This document shows, piece after piece, positions 47,305 to 55,490 of a stretch of DNA of 64,000 bases. The notes under the pieces are model-generated. The model was not told where the DNA came from, did no database searches, and worked only from the letters and a program-made list of their open reading frames with translations. The translations under genes were made by a program, and so were the position numbers. The first letter of the stretch is position 1; each line of letters starts with the position of its first letter. Source of the DNA: Siphonodentalium dalli (taxonomy: Eukaryota; Mollusca; Scaphopoda; Gadilida; Siphonodentaliidae); assembly GCA_032622095.1 (NCBI GenBank), contig CP136065.1, positions 100,137,343 through 100,201,342 of the forward strand. Direction: 5' to 3'.

Positions 47305-47679
47305 CTAATCGTATGACACTGGTCTTTCCATTTTCTTCTTATTATTAGACAAACCTCCAACAGACACTCTCTTGCTGGTTTGTTTGGACGCTTTACGTGT
47401 GTTTGTCAACTTATTTGCTGCAACTTCGGCCTTAGCCATTTCAATCGCTTGAGCGATGGGTGTCACCACGTTAATATGTGGTTTTAGAACGTCTTCTTCA
47501 CTATCACTAGTTTTAGTTCTGTCAATAAAGTATCGACCCTGATTATCTGGTATTAACTTCCCATCAACCATATCTCTGAAATGTTTTCTCCACATTTCAA
47601 GATCTGCTGGTTGTTGTTGTTGTTGTTGTTGTTGTTGTAGCGGAGGTAGCATCACCAAATTAACCTCGGGGGACCTCAT
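47305..47679 (-). CDS. PolyQ/basic protein, left copy, 124 aa
   Basis: The first ATG is at 47679; the frame runs open further into the central repeat, but without an ATG. The N-terminus (MRSPEVNLVMLPPL) is encoded by the CAGAATGAGGTCCCC module shared with the double hairpin at 31736-32009. Then come 9 Gln (CAA repeat), a short conserved-looking core (DLEMWRKHFRDMVDGKLIP), an acidic TSDSEED stretch and a basic C-terminus (KASKQTSKR, NNKKKME). It may bind nucleic acid through the basic tail (inference). I do not recognise the family. The other arm has 17 Gln. Confidence 0.55.
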   Translation of the reverse strand: MRSPEVNLVMLPPLQQQQQQQQQPADLEMWRKHFRDMVDGKLIPDNQGRYFIDRTKTSDSEEDVLKPHINVVTPIAQAIEMAKAEVAANKLTNTRKASKQTSKRVSVGGLSNNKKKMERPVSYD

Positions 47680-47687
47680 TCTGTCAT

Positions 47688-48209
47688 CTAAAAATAGAAT
47701 CTGTGGGTCTAAAATTGGTTGTACTAAAATATTCCCAAAAACCCAAAACTTCAAAAATTTCAAAAAACTTCAAAAATTTCAAAAAACTTCAAAAATTTCA
47801 AAAACTTCAAAAATTTCAAAAATTTCAAAAACTTCAAAAATTTCAAAAAACTTCCAAAATTTCAAAAACTTCAAAAATAAGACCCCGGCGGCATTGCGGT
47901 ATTTTACTGCGGGGATCCGCCGGCGGCGGACCCCGGCGGCGGCGGCGGCGGCGACACCGCCGCCGCAGTAAAATACCGCAATGCCGCCGCCGCCGCCGCC
48001 GCCGGGGTCTTATTTTTGAAGTTTTTGAAATTTTTGAAGTTTTTTGAAATTTTTGAAGTTTTTGAAATTTTTGAAATTTTTGAAGTTTTTGAAATTTTTG
48101 AAGTTTTTTGAAATTTTTGAAGTTTTTTGAAATTTTTGAAGTTTTGGGTTTTTGGGAATATTTTAGTACAACCAATTTTAGACCCAAAGATTCTATTTTT
48201 AGATGACAG
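47688..48209. repeat. Nested central inverted repeat reusing the subterminal sequence
   Basis: The left half starts CATCTAAAAATAGAATCTGT and continues through GTTGTACTAAAATATTCCC into TTTCAAAAACTTC repeats. The right half is its mirror. The same head is found in the same orientation just inside the left terminus (43246 on) and mirrored inside the right terminus. The centre therefore looks like a short foldback copy of the element's own ends. The frames across it consist of KFQK-like repeats and are not genes. Confidence 0.9.
47881..48009. repeat. GC-rich central dyad
   Basis: GACCCCGGCGGCATTGCGGT, then ATTTTACTGCGG, is mirrored on the right as CCGCAGTAAAAT and ACCGCAATGCCGCC...GGGGTC. Between lie GGATCCGCCGGCGG and a (GGC)n run, and a (GCC)n run also lies in the right half. 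Local GC content is very high against AT-rich flanks. The left/right difference in the triplet runs gives the only real asymmetry at the centre. Confidence 0.9.
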
Positions 48210-48210
48210 A

Positions 48211-48251
48211 ATGAGGTCCCCCGAGGGTAATTTGGTGATGCTACCTCCGCT

Positions 48252-48303
<52 letters not shown>

Positions 48304-48609
48304 CCAGCAGATCTTGAAATGTGGAGAAAACATTTCAGAGATATGGTTGATGGGAAGTTAATACCAGATAATCAGGGTCGATACTTTATTGACAGAACTA
48401 AAACTAGTGATAGTGAAGAAGACGTTCTAAAACCACATATTAACGTGGTGACACCCATCGCTCAAGCGATTGAAATGGCTAAGGCCGAAGTTGCAGCAAA
48501 TAAGTTGACAAACACACGTAAAGCGTCCAAACAAACCAGCAAGAGAGTGTCTGTTGGAGGTTTGTCTAATAATAAGAAGAAAATGGAAAGACCAGTGTTA
48601 TACGATTAG
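48211..48609 (+). CDS. PolyQ/basic protein, right copy, 132 aa
   Basis: The start is the first ATG in frame (48211), inside GAATGAGGTCCCC. The run at 48253-48303 encodes 17 Gln against 9 in the other arm. Outside that run the noticed differences are a Val/Gly change near residue 6 and a Ser/Leu change near the C-terminus (VSYD against VLYD). The DLEMWRKHFRDMVDGK core and the basic tail are unchanged. Retention of the frame in both arms despite repeat expansion by whole codons suggests it is or recently was translated. Function unknown. Confidence 0.55.
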
Positions 48610-48616
48610 CCAAATC

Positions 48617-48811
48617 ATGAATGAATACATAGAGTACCATACTGATAAATTGGCATTAATTGAATCACCGGCGGTCAAATATCTATACCCTAGCCCCGGG
48701 ACGAACGTACTCTTAGCGCGACGGTTGTATACCACACCTTATTCTCTCTTTTTATCGCTACTTATAAGAGTGATGGTTCTTCCAATAATTCGCGATAATG
48801 CACGGGTGTGA
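48617..48811 (+). CDS. 64-aa overlapping frame, right copy
   Basis: It lies 7 bp downstream of the polyQ stop and overlaps the zinc-finger start (48798) by 14 bp. TTATAAGAG at about 48762, just upstream of the zinc-finger ATG, could be a TATA-like element for that gene, in which case this frame may be only leader. Noticed differences from the left copy are minor (Leu for Arg in the hydrophobic part, Arg for Gln near the end). Confidence 0.35.
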   Translation: MNEYIEYHTDKLALIESPAVKYLYPSPGTNVLLARRLYTTPYSLFLSLLIRVMVLPIIRDNARV

Positions 48812-49367
48812 TTTATGTGGCATTATTTTATCGACGAACTACAATCTACAAAGACATAAACAGATTAAACACGGAGTTATGTCCGAGACAAAACCAACTC
48901 TCTTCGGAGAAGATACCGATGAATCTGACGAAGCGGTTCTAGATTCAGATGAAGATGAACGGGGAACGCTATCAGATTCAGAAGATGGTAATGTCGTCGG
49001 TAGTAGAACGGTATTCGGTCTTAAGAAAGCTGCGCGATGTGTCAACGAGATGGACACATTCAAAAGTATGATGAAACGCGTCACCAATGATGTGAAAGAA
49101 GAAGAGAGCATTTCGGGAGATGAGAGCATGTCGGGAAAAGAGGATACCATCGACACAGAGTTTGCTCTGTTTCTCAAAAGTTATAGACGATTAATAGAAT
49201 ACCAGTATCGATTGAAAACATCACGCATACATACCATGATCATGAAGAAAATGGTCAAACTGACCAAACACGGATATAATAATGAATGGGCTGCAGATGA
49301 AGCGATGAGAAAATTCAAGAAACTCTTAGAAGTAAATCTAACGGTCGAAGATTCAGACAATGATTAA
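48798..49367 (+). CDS. C2H2/acidic protein of the palindromic element, right copy, 189 aa
   Basis: The ATG at 48798 starts MHGCDLCG, so the zinc ligands Cys4, Cys7, His20 and His25 are intact. The acidic middle and the charged C-terminal half match the left copy residue for residue apart from residue 3. The stop is at 49367. With the polyQ and 64-codon frames it forms a tightly packed, same-strand cassette reading from the centre outward, more like a viral or virus-derived element than a host gene. No relative of the eleven-finger protein at 32098-33717 beyond the finger fold itself. Confidence 0.7.
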   Translation: MHGCDLCGIILSTNYNLQRHKQIKHGVMSETKPTLFGEDTDESDEAVLDSDEDERGTLSDSEDGNVVGSRTVFGLKKAARCVNEMDTFKSMMKRVTNDVKEEESISGDESMSGKEDTIDTEFALFLKSYRRLIEYQYRLKTSRIHTMIMKKMVKLTKHGYNNEWAADEAMRKFKKLLEVNLTVEDSDND

Positions 49368-49372
49368 ATTTC

Positions 49373-49378
49373 AATAAA
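49373..49378 (+). promoter_or_regulatory. Poly(A) signal AATAAA of the right zinc-finger ORF
   Basis: AATAAA begins 6 bp past the stop codon at 49367. Confidence 0.6.
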
Positions 49379-49499
49379 CTTCATCAACATGTTATTCTCG
49401 TCTTCGTTATATATCTATAAGTTGGGGAGGGGGTTTCACCAATATTACATCACGTCCCTTACCACGTGTCACTTTAACATTCCACACCGTGCGTGTATT

Positions 49500-51780
49500 A
49501 TCCCCCTTTAATTTGTCATAGCATTGGTACATAGAAGACTGTATAACACTATGCCTATGTCTGTATCTGTTGTCACACCGTGAGTGGATTGTCCGCCTTT
49601 AATGATGTCATAGCGTGTGTATATGCAAGACAGTATAACCCTATGATAATGCCTGTAGCTGTTGTTGGTAAGATGTGAAATATAAATTTCAAGGTTCAAT
49701 TCATTCATGTAGTAATTTTGTATATGTTCAACGCTCTTCATTCGTGCGCTTGTATTGTTAACATTCATTCATAATGAGTGTCCCTTTAGAGTGTCTTGTG
49801 TTCCTTTAAGATTCAAACACCAATATTACATCACGTCCCTTGTTTCGTGTCACTTTAACTCCTTGAGTGTATTGCCCCTTCGAATGATGTCATAGCATGG
49901 GTACATGTAAGATAGTATAACACTATGACTATGTCTATATCTGTTGGTAAGATGTGAAAATATAAATTTCAGTTCATTCGTGTAGTAATTTCGTATATGT
50001 TCAACGCTCTTCATTCGTAAGAGTAATTACCAACTGGAAGTTGTACTATTTTTGATAAACATCGGATTTGCTCATCAGACGATAAGCTGACAATATTTAC
50101 GTATTGTCTAATTAGATTCATGCATAAATGTAAGGTAATTTTTGTTATGGTCAAGTTTTTTGTTAAGACCATGTTCTAACATAGATCGATAAATAAGTTA
50201 AAGGTCATTATATTCCACAGTCAAATCTATTGGTGATCGAATTTGATAACTATTTTATTGGAACAACTAAGAGTATTATTTACGTGAGATCAATGAGTCC
50301 AATTATTATAAATAATAAATTGCAGGCATCGGTGGATACCCGATTGCCACATTTAGTGATCACGTGATAAACTGATAAAATGTCCAAGTGACGTACTATA
50401 ATGAGCAAAAAAAAATGAGTTGACCTTCGGCTTCGTCCCGATTGGGTACAGAGCTGACACCGGGGATAAATTGACCAATGACTGCTATTGTATCCTTTTG
50501 ACAGATATGCGTGCGCAGACTCGTTTGATGTTCGCTATCGCATTACTATGTTTTAATAGCCGAGCCTTCACTTCTCGTCTGACTCTCTTACCGACAAGAC
50601 CTGTCTACACAGTACTTCTCCGGCAGACTATTCATCCACTGATAGGCCTACATACAGGTATGCCCTAAATAATGGACTGCTTAACCACAGCAGAATTACA
50701 TTTTTTTGCTCATTTGCTCATTTTTTTGCTCATTTGCTCATTTTTATTGCTCATTTGCTCATTTTTTTGCTCATTTGCTCATTTTTTTGCTCATTTGCTC
50801 ATTTTTATTGCTCATTTGCTCATTTTTTTGCTCATTTGCTCATTTTTATTGCTCATTTGCTCATTTTTTTTTGCTCATTTGCTCATTTTTTTGCTCATTT
50901 GCTCATTTTTATTGCTCATTTGCTCATTTTCTTGCTCATTTACTCATTTTCTTGCTCATTTGCTCATTTTTTTGCTCATTTGCCCATTTTTTTGCTCATT
51001 TGCTCATTTTTTTGCTCATTTTCTTGCTCATTTGCTCACTTGCTCATTTTCTTGCTCATTTGCTCATTTTCTTGCTCATTTGCTCATTTTCTTGCTCATT
51101 TGCTCATTTTTTTGCCCATTTGCTCATTTTTATTGCTAATTTGCTCATTTTCTTGCTCATTTGCTCATTTTCTTGCTCATTTGCTCATTTTCTTGCTCAT
51201 TTGCTCATTTGTTTGCTCATTTGCTCATTTTTTTGCTCATTTGCTCATTGATTGGTGCATACTCAAGAGTCATAGACCTAACATCCAATGTACGTTAATG
51301 GTGTCATAGCGTGGGTACATAGAAGACTGTATAACACTATGCCTATGTCCGTATCTGTTGTCACACCGTGAGTGGATTGTCCGCCTTTAATGATGTCATA
51401 GCGTGTGTACATGCAAGACAGTATAATACTATGATTATGTCTGTAGCTGTTGTTGGTAAGATGTGAAATATAAATTTCAAGGTTCAATTCATTCGTGTAG
51501 TAATTTCGTATATGTTCAACGCTCTTCATTCGTGCGCTTGTATTGTTAACATTCATTCTTAATGAGTGTCCCTTTAGATCGATAAATAAGTTAAAGGTCA
51601 TTACATTCCACAGTCAAATCTATTGGTGATCGAATTTGATAACTATTTTATTGGAACAACTAAGAGTATTATTCACGAGAGATCAATGAGTCCAATTATT
51701 ATAAATAATATATTGCAGGCATCGGTGGATACCCGATTGCCACATTTAGTGATCACGTGATAAACTGATAAAATGTCCAA
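49500..51780 (-). repeat. Direct duplication within the right arm
   Basis: The mirror image of 44214-46440: blocks at about 49520-49795 and 50190-50390 recur at about 51295-51580 and 51580-51780, with the minisatellite between. Confidence 0.8.
50701..51249 (-). repeat. GAGCAAAT minisatellite, right arm
   Basis: The same array as 44746-45210 in reverse orientation (TTTGCTCATTTGCTCA words), about 549 bp. Three overlapping plus-strand frames of 155-191 codons come purely from the repeat. Confidence 0.95.
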
Positions 51781-52554
51781 AGCGTAAGTGTGAATGGAGT
51801 GATAAGTGGTTATTACGTAATGTTGTTATAACAATGACACCGAAGCAATTTCTATAATTGAGTGTCTCACGACCTGGACGTAATATGTATGCATGTTTTG
51901 GATAACTAATTATCGTGTTAATGCTAACAATGACACAGTTTATCAACCTTAATTGATACTAACCCGTTAAACAACTAATTCTGCTCAGACATTAAATCGA
52001 TATGTTTTCTGAATGGCATATAATTGTGAACGGGAATATAATAGAATTCATTTGGTAAAGCAAGGTGTGAAAGACACATTGTTACCCACAATGTCGTGTG
52101 TGATCACGTGTACATAATATGTTCCATCGAATATGACAGTTCATTCTGGGGGTTGTCCGCTCGTGATTCAAGATAGTACATCTCAATACTTCCAATAATT
52201 CACGATAATACACACCTGTCATATACTCAATAACTTCATCTGGGATAGAGAGTGTAAAGAATAAACGCTCTTTATTATTTATGTAAGAGTAATGGTGTCT
52301 ATTTTCAGGTATGACAATTATATATGTATGAACTGCGTCCGATAAACACTGGAATGTATGCATTCATACCGATGGTCACAATGTCCAATAAAGCTATTTC
52401 TAAACATCGATTAATAATTTCATGAAAAATATTTGAACAAAAAAAATAACGAAAGATATTACGCGCAAATAATTTAACATTCGACATTTTTTAATATCGA
52501 GATTATCAGAAACCGAAAACTCGTTATAAATTTTTTATTTAAACTGTTTTTTTA

Positions 52555-52748
52555 GAGAAATAATTTTGAGGGTTTTGAAATTTTTTCTTTTTTTGAAATT
52601 TTGGGGTTTTGAAATTTTTTGGAAGTTTTGGGTTTTTGAAATGTTTTGGAAAAAATAAATTTTGGAAGTTTTGAATTTTTTTTTGGGGTTTTGATATTTT
52701 GGGAATATTTTAGTACAACCAATTTTAGACCCACAAATTCTATTTTTA
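52555..52748 (-). repeat. A-rich subterminal tract, right
   Basis: The mirror of 43247-43440, with T-rich words on the plus strand (GGAAGTTTTG, TTTGAAATTTT). Confidence 0.85.
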
Positions 52749-52779
52749 GATGTGGGGGTAACGAGCCGGCTATTCTTCT

Positions 52780-52785
52780 GACATT
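52780..52785 (+). repeat. 6-bp target-site duplication, right (GACATT)
   Basis: It directly follows the right terminus (...GGCTATTCTTCT). The LINE reading frame resumes right after it with CAA. Confidence 0.95.
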
Positions 52786-55227
52786 CAACACTTACATAAA
52801 GCTATGATAACACATAGGAAAATGTGGATTACTTCAGGGCGGCCCACAGATTTTAACAACGTAATTTATCGGGCCTATAGAGACCAAAAACGTTTCTTCC
52901 GAAGAGCCCATCGCTTAGCTGTAAAATCATATTTCAAGGACTCTATTTATAAAATAGAACGTCAAGCAGTTTCCGATCACAAAGGCTTCTGGAAATCCGT
53001 CCGTCCTAAAACTGGAAGCAGTGTGCGCCCAGGAACGGAAATGCTATTTAATGGCATTATGTATCGAGATCCTCTGGACATTGCTTTAGGATGGCAAAAC
53101 TATTTTGCAGAACTTTATAAATCTTCAACCCATAAAGATAAGGAGTTTGAGTTATTTGTCAAATCGAAAATAGAAGAATTTCTCGATTCCGATCAATTAA
53201 ATGAAGGAACTAATGATCTCACAGGGTCTGTCTCACTGGTCGAGATTAATAAAGCAATTGGAAATCTAAAACTAAACAAAGCAGGGGGAATTGACAACTT
53301 GTCGAATGAACACATTATAAATGCACCATTGAATGTTCGCACTGCTTTATGTTTGTTATTTTCAACCATGTTTAAGCTTGCTCACATCCCATCTGATATG
53401 AAGAAAGGTCTTGTTTTGCCAATATACAAAGGAGATCCGAAACCTATTCAAAACCCAGACAGCTACCGGGCAATCACGCTCCTTCCTGTATTATATAAGA
53501 TTTATGAGAATATAATTCTTCAAAGACTTAAGGAGAGCCATAATTTCAAACATTTTCCGAGTAGCCTACAAAATGGATTCCAGAAAGGAGTTGGTTGCTC
53601 GGTAACTGCCTTCGAACTTCAAGAAGGCATAGCCTATGCCAAATCGAATGGGTCTCGCTTATTCACAGCTTTTCTTGATTCGAAAAAAGCATTTGACTGT
53701 GTATGGCACGAGGGCCTAATTTACAAATTGCATGAGATGGGAATAAATGGTAACTTGTTCCAATTATTTATTGACATGTACTCAAATGTGGAGAGCTATA
53801 TATTGTACGAAGGAATTATAACACATTCAATCAAAATGGAGCAAGGTACCAGACAAGGAGGTGTTTTATCTCCCTTCCTGTACCTTATTTTTATTGATGA
53901 CCTTGTTAAGTCATTGTCTGACTCACCTCATGGTTTGCATATCAGCACGCTGACATGCTCGTGTCCGACCACTGCAGACGATATCACGATAACATCACTG
54001 ACAGAGCACGGTCTGCGAAAACTCATTGACATATGCTACAACTACAGTTTAAAGTGGAGGTTCCAATTTTCTCACGAAAAAAGTAAGATCGTTATCTTCA
54101 ACACCTCTCGCAAACCAGCAGCGCTCACAACAGATAAATCATTTGTAATGGGACCCTGTGCAATATCTGAATCCGATCAGGTAGCGCATCTGGGCATACT
54201 CCAGGATTCTAGAAGTTCCCATATCCCGAACATTGATCACGCTTCTCAAATGCTACGCAAATGCTTCTTTGCCGCTTGTCGCGCCCCGGTTTCGAAAGAT
54301 TTCACTCCTCTGACAAACCTTAAACTGTTTAGTCAGGTAGCTATTCCTAAAGCTCTGTATGGTTGCGAGATGTGGTGGAGCCTTTCATCTACGAATTACC
54401 TTAGCTTAGAACGAGCATATCGCATGTGCATTAAAAACATGCAACTTATCTCTCAGAGAAGTAGTACAATTCTTTCTCTCTCCTTGCTTGGTGTCTTGCC
54501 AATTCAGTATGAACTAGAGAGGAGAAAACTCTTGTTTCTGGGGTCGCTCATCAACTTGCCATACGGTCATAGACAAGCCTTAGAAATATTTTTGTTCAAT
54601 CTCCATGCGATGTTGTTATATGCCCGTCCACCCACGGGTTTTCTTGCGGAGATTACAAACGTTCTTAAAGAATATGACCTATATGATCACCTCTTACACT
54701 TTGCAACTACAGGGTCTTTTCCGACTATATTAATGTGGAAAATTACTATAAAGGAACGCCTCACTGCTGACTATTGTCGTGAAACTAGTTATTATGCACA
54801 AGGGGATATGCTATTCTTCTTTAAGGTCAAGCCTGATCCAATTTCCATTTGGAAACTCTGGGTTACATGTCGAGACGAACCAGCCTTTTTCGCCAACTGT
54901 GTTATCATGGCACGCACTCTGAACAGAACGACATATGATAATGCTTCTGTATGTTATCATTGCAAACTAAATTATTCGAATCAATTGTTTCATATGTATA
55001 GTAAATGCTCGTCTGAATTCGCTTTGATAACGCGGAACACATTCTGGTACTCCATAATTGATCGATTTGGAATACATGCGTTCAACTTCTTGGAAGCAAT
55101 GTCAGAAGAAACACTCTTAGCCTATTTCTTCGGTGGATGCATCAGCGCAGAAATTCACCTCATCTGCGACGAGAAGCAGCTATTCGGACAATGCGTCCGC
55201 TTCATTTGCGAATTATGCGCGGTCTGA
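52786..55227 (+). CDS. LINE ORF2, 3' part: reverse transcriptase and C-terminal region, 813 codons
   Basis: The reading frame resumes at 52786 in the phase required by the 5' part at 42160-43215; an in-frame ATG is at 52804. The RT spans about residues 150-470 of this part: PIYKGDPKPI...SYRAITLLP, motif A FLDSKKAFDCVWH with the catalytic Asp near 298, GTRQGGVLSPFLYL (motif B), and TADDITI with Asp398-Asp399 (motif C; Thr replaces the usual Tyr/Phe). The thumb and a long C-terminal region follow. At about residue 723 lies C-x2-C-x9-H-x4-C (CYHC...H...C), a knuckle that may bind nucleic acid. The stop is at 55227. The part alone lacks the endonuclease, so the copy should be unable to move, though the enzyme residues are intact. 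Confidence 0.9.
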   Translation, partial: QHLHKAMITHRKMWITSGRPTDFNNVIYRAYRDQKRFFRRAHRLAVKSYFKDSIYKIERQAVSDHKGFWKSVRPKTGSSVRPGTEMLFNGIMYRDPLDIALGWQNYFAELYKSSTHKDKEFELFVKSKIEEFLDSDQLNEGTNDLTGSVSLVEINKAIGNLKLNKAGGIDNLSNEHIINAPLNVRTALCLLFSTMFKLAHIPSDMKKGLVLPIYKGDPKPIQNPDSYRAITLLPVLYKIYENIILQRLKESHNFKHFPSSLQNGFQKGVGCSVTAFELQEGIAYAKSNGSRLFTAFLDSKKAFDCVWHEGLIYKLHEMGINGNLFQLFIDMYSNVESYILYEGIITHSIKMEQGTRQGGVLSPFLYLIFIDDLVKSLSDSPHGLHISTLTCSCPTTADDITITSLTEHGLRKLIDICYNYSLKWRFQFSHEKSKIVIFNTSRKPAALTTDKSFVMGPCAISESDQVAHLGILQDSRSSHIPNIDHASQMLRKCFFAACRAPVSKDFTPLTNLKLFSQVAIPKALYGCEMWWSLSSTNYLSLERAYRMCIKNMQLISQRSSTILSLSLLGVLPIQYELERRKLLFLGSLINLPYGHRQALEIFLFNLHAMLLYARPPTGFLAEITNVLKEYDLYDHLLHFATTGSFPTILMWKITIKERLTADYCRETSYYAQGDMLFFFKVKPDPISIWKLWVTCRDEPAFFANCVIMARTLNRTTYDNASVCYHCKLNYSNQLFHMYSKCSSEFALITRNTFWYSIIDRFGIHAFNFLEAMSEETLLAYFFGGCISAEIHLICDEKQLFGQCVRFICELCAV

Positions 55228-55490
55228 GCAATACATGGATGTCTTAACATCTTGTCTTGCAGTAATTATTTCAGCAATAAATTTATAATTATTATTATGT
55301 GAACTATTCTTCGGTCTTTGATATGGTGACTCTAAAGTCATCCGACCTCCTGGTGTCTCATTTGGTATTTGAGGAATTAAGTCATGTTAAATTATATTGT
55401 GTATGTATGTCAACAGTTTATTTGTGTATGTATATATTGTATCATATTGTCTCCATGTTTGGAGGAATAAACATCTCTCTCTCTCTCTCT
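55228..55490 (+). other. LINE 3' UTR and (CT)n tail
   Basis: About 260 bp from the ORF2 stop to the direct-repeat boundary. AATAAA (about 55466) is followed by ACATCT and a CT run to 55490. A simple-repeat tail instead of poly(A) is usual in several LINE clades. Confidence 0.75.

Larger units (their letters stand above)
43216..47886 (+). repeat. Left arm of the giant inverted repeat
   Basis: The mirror image of 48004-52779. Differences noticed are few: a CAA run of 9 against 17, minisatellite length (about 465 against 549 bp), and scattered single-base changes, for example one changing Arg to Gly at residue 3 of the zinc-finger protein. Confidence 0.95.
43216..52779. mobile_element. Polinton-like giant palindromic element, 9,564 bp, gene-bearing arms
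   Basis: The element starts AGAAGAATAGCCGGCTCG and ends with the exact complement. Nearly its whole length is an inverted repeat: left arm about 43216-47886, right arm about 48004-52779, with a GC-rich dyad between. A 6-bp duplication (GACATT) and AG...CT ends are the signature known for Polinton/Maverick elements. No DNA polymerase B, integrase, protease, ATPase or capsid gene was seen, so it must be non-autonomous. Each arm holds a polyQ/basic ORF, a 64-codon ORF and a C2H2/acidic ORF reading outward from the centre, then duplicated blocks, a GAGCAAAT minisatellite and an A-rich subterminal tract. It inserted into ORF2 of a young LINE. Since the palindrome stops exactly at the duplications and collinear LINE flanks it, a read-through assembly artefact is unlikely. 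Confidence 0.9.
48004..52779 (-). repeat. Right arm of the giant inverted repeat
   Basis: The mirror image of the left arm, about 100 bp longer because of the longer minisatellite and CAA run. The arm ends exactly at the GACATT duplication. Confidence 0.95.
40155..55490 (+). mobile_element. LINE (APE-type non-LTR retrotransposon) with intact ORFs, interrupted by a 9.56-kb insertion
   Basis: Without the insertion the LINE is about 5.77 kb: a 5' UTR of about 435 bp, ORF1, ORF2 overlapping ORF1 by 8 bp, a 3' UTR of about 260 bp, an AATAAA at about 55466, and a (CT)n tail ending at 55490. The endonuclease has NLISWN, SEHWL, GDFN and SNH. The RT has FLDSKKAFD, GTRQGGVLSP and TADD. Both ORFs are free of stops, so the copy is young. 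Relatives are the relics at 3080-5390 and 16700-17350. It lies exactly between the two 1.95-kb direct repeats. The family looks like the CR1/L2 side of APE-type LINEs, but placing it needs a phylogeny. Confidence 0.9.

Noticed and set aside
47703-48187. 114-codon frames on both strands across the palindrome centre (KFQK repeats, Arg-rich)
   Set aside because: They come from TTTCAAAAACTTC and GGC/GCC repeats and mirror each other; no gene-like composition.
43216-52779. The palindrome as an assembly or missed-adapter artefact
   Set aside because: An artefact would mirror the flanks as well; here the mirror stops exactly at 6-bp duplications and collinear LINE sequence follows, and the arms differ in repeat lengths.
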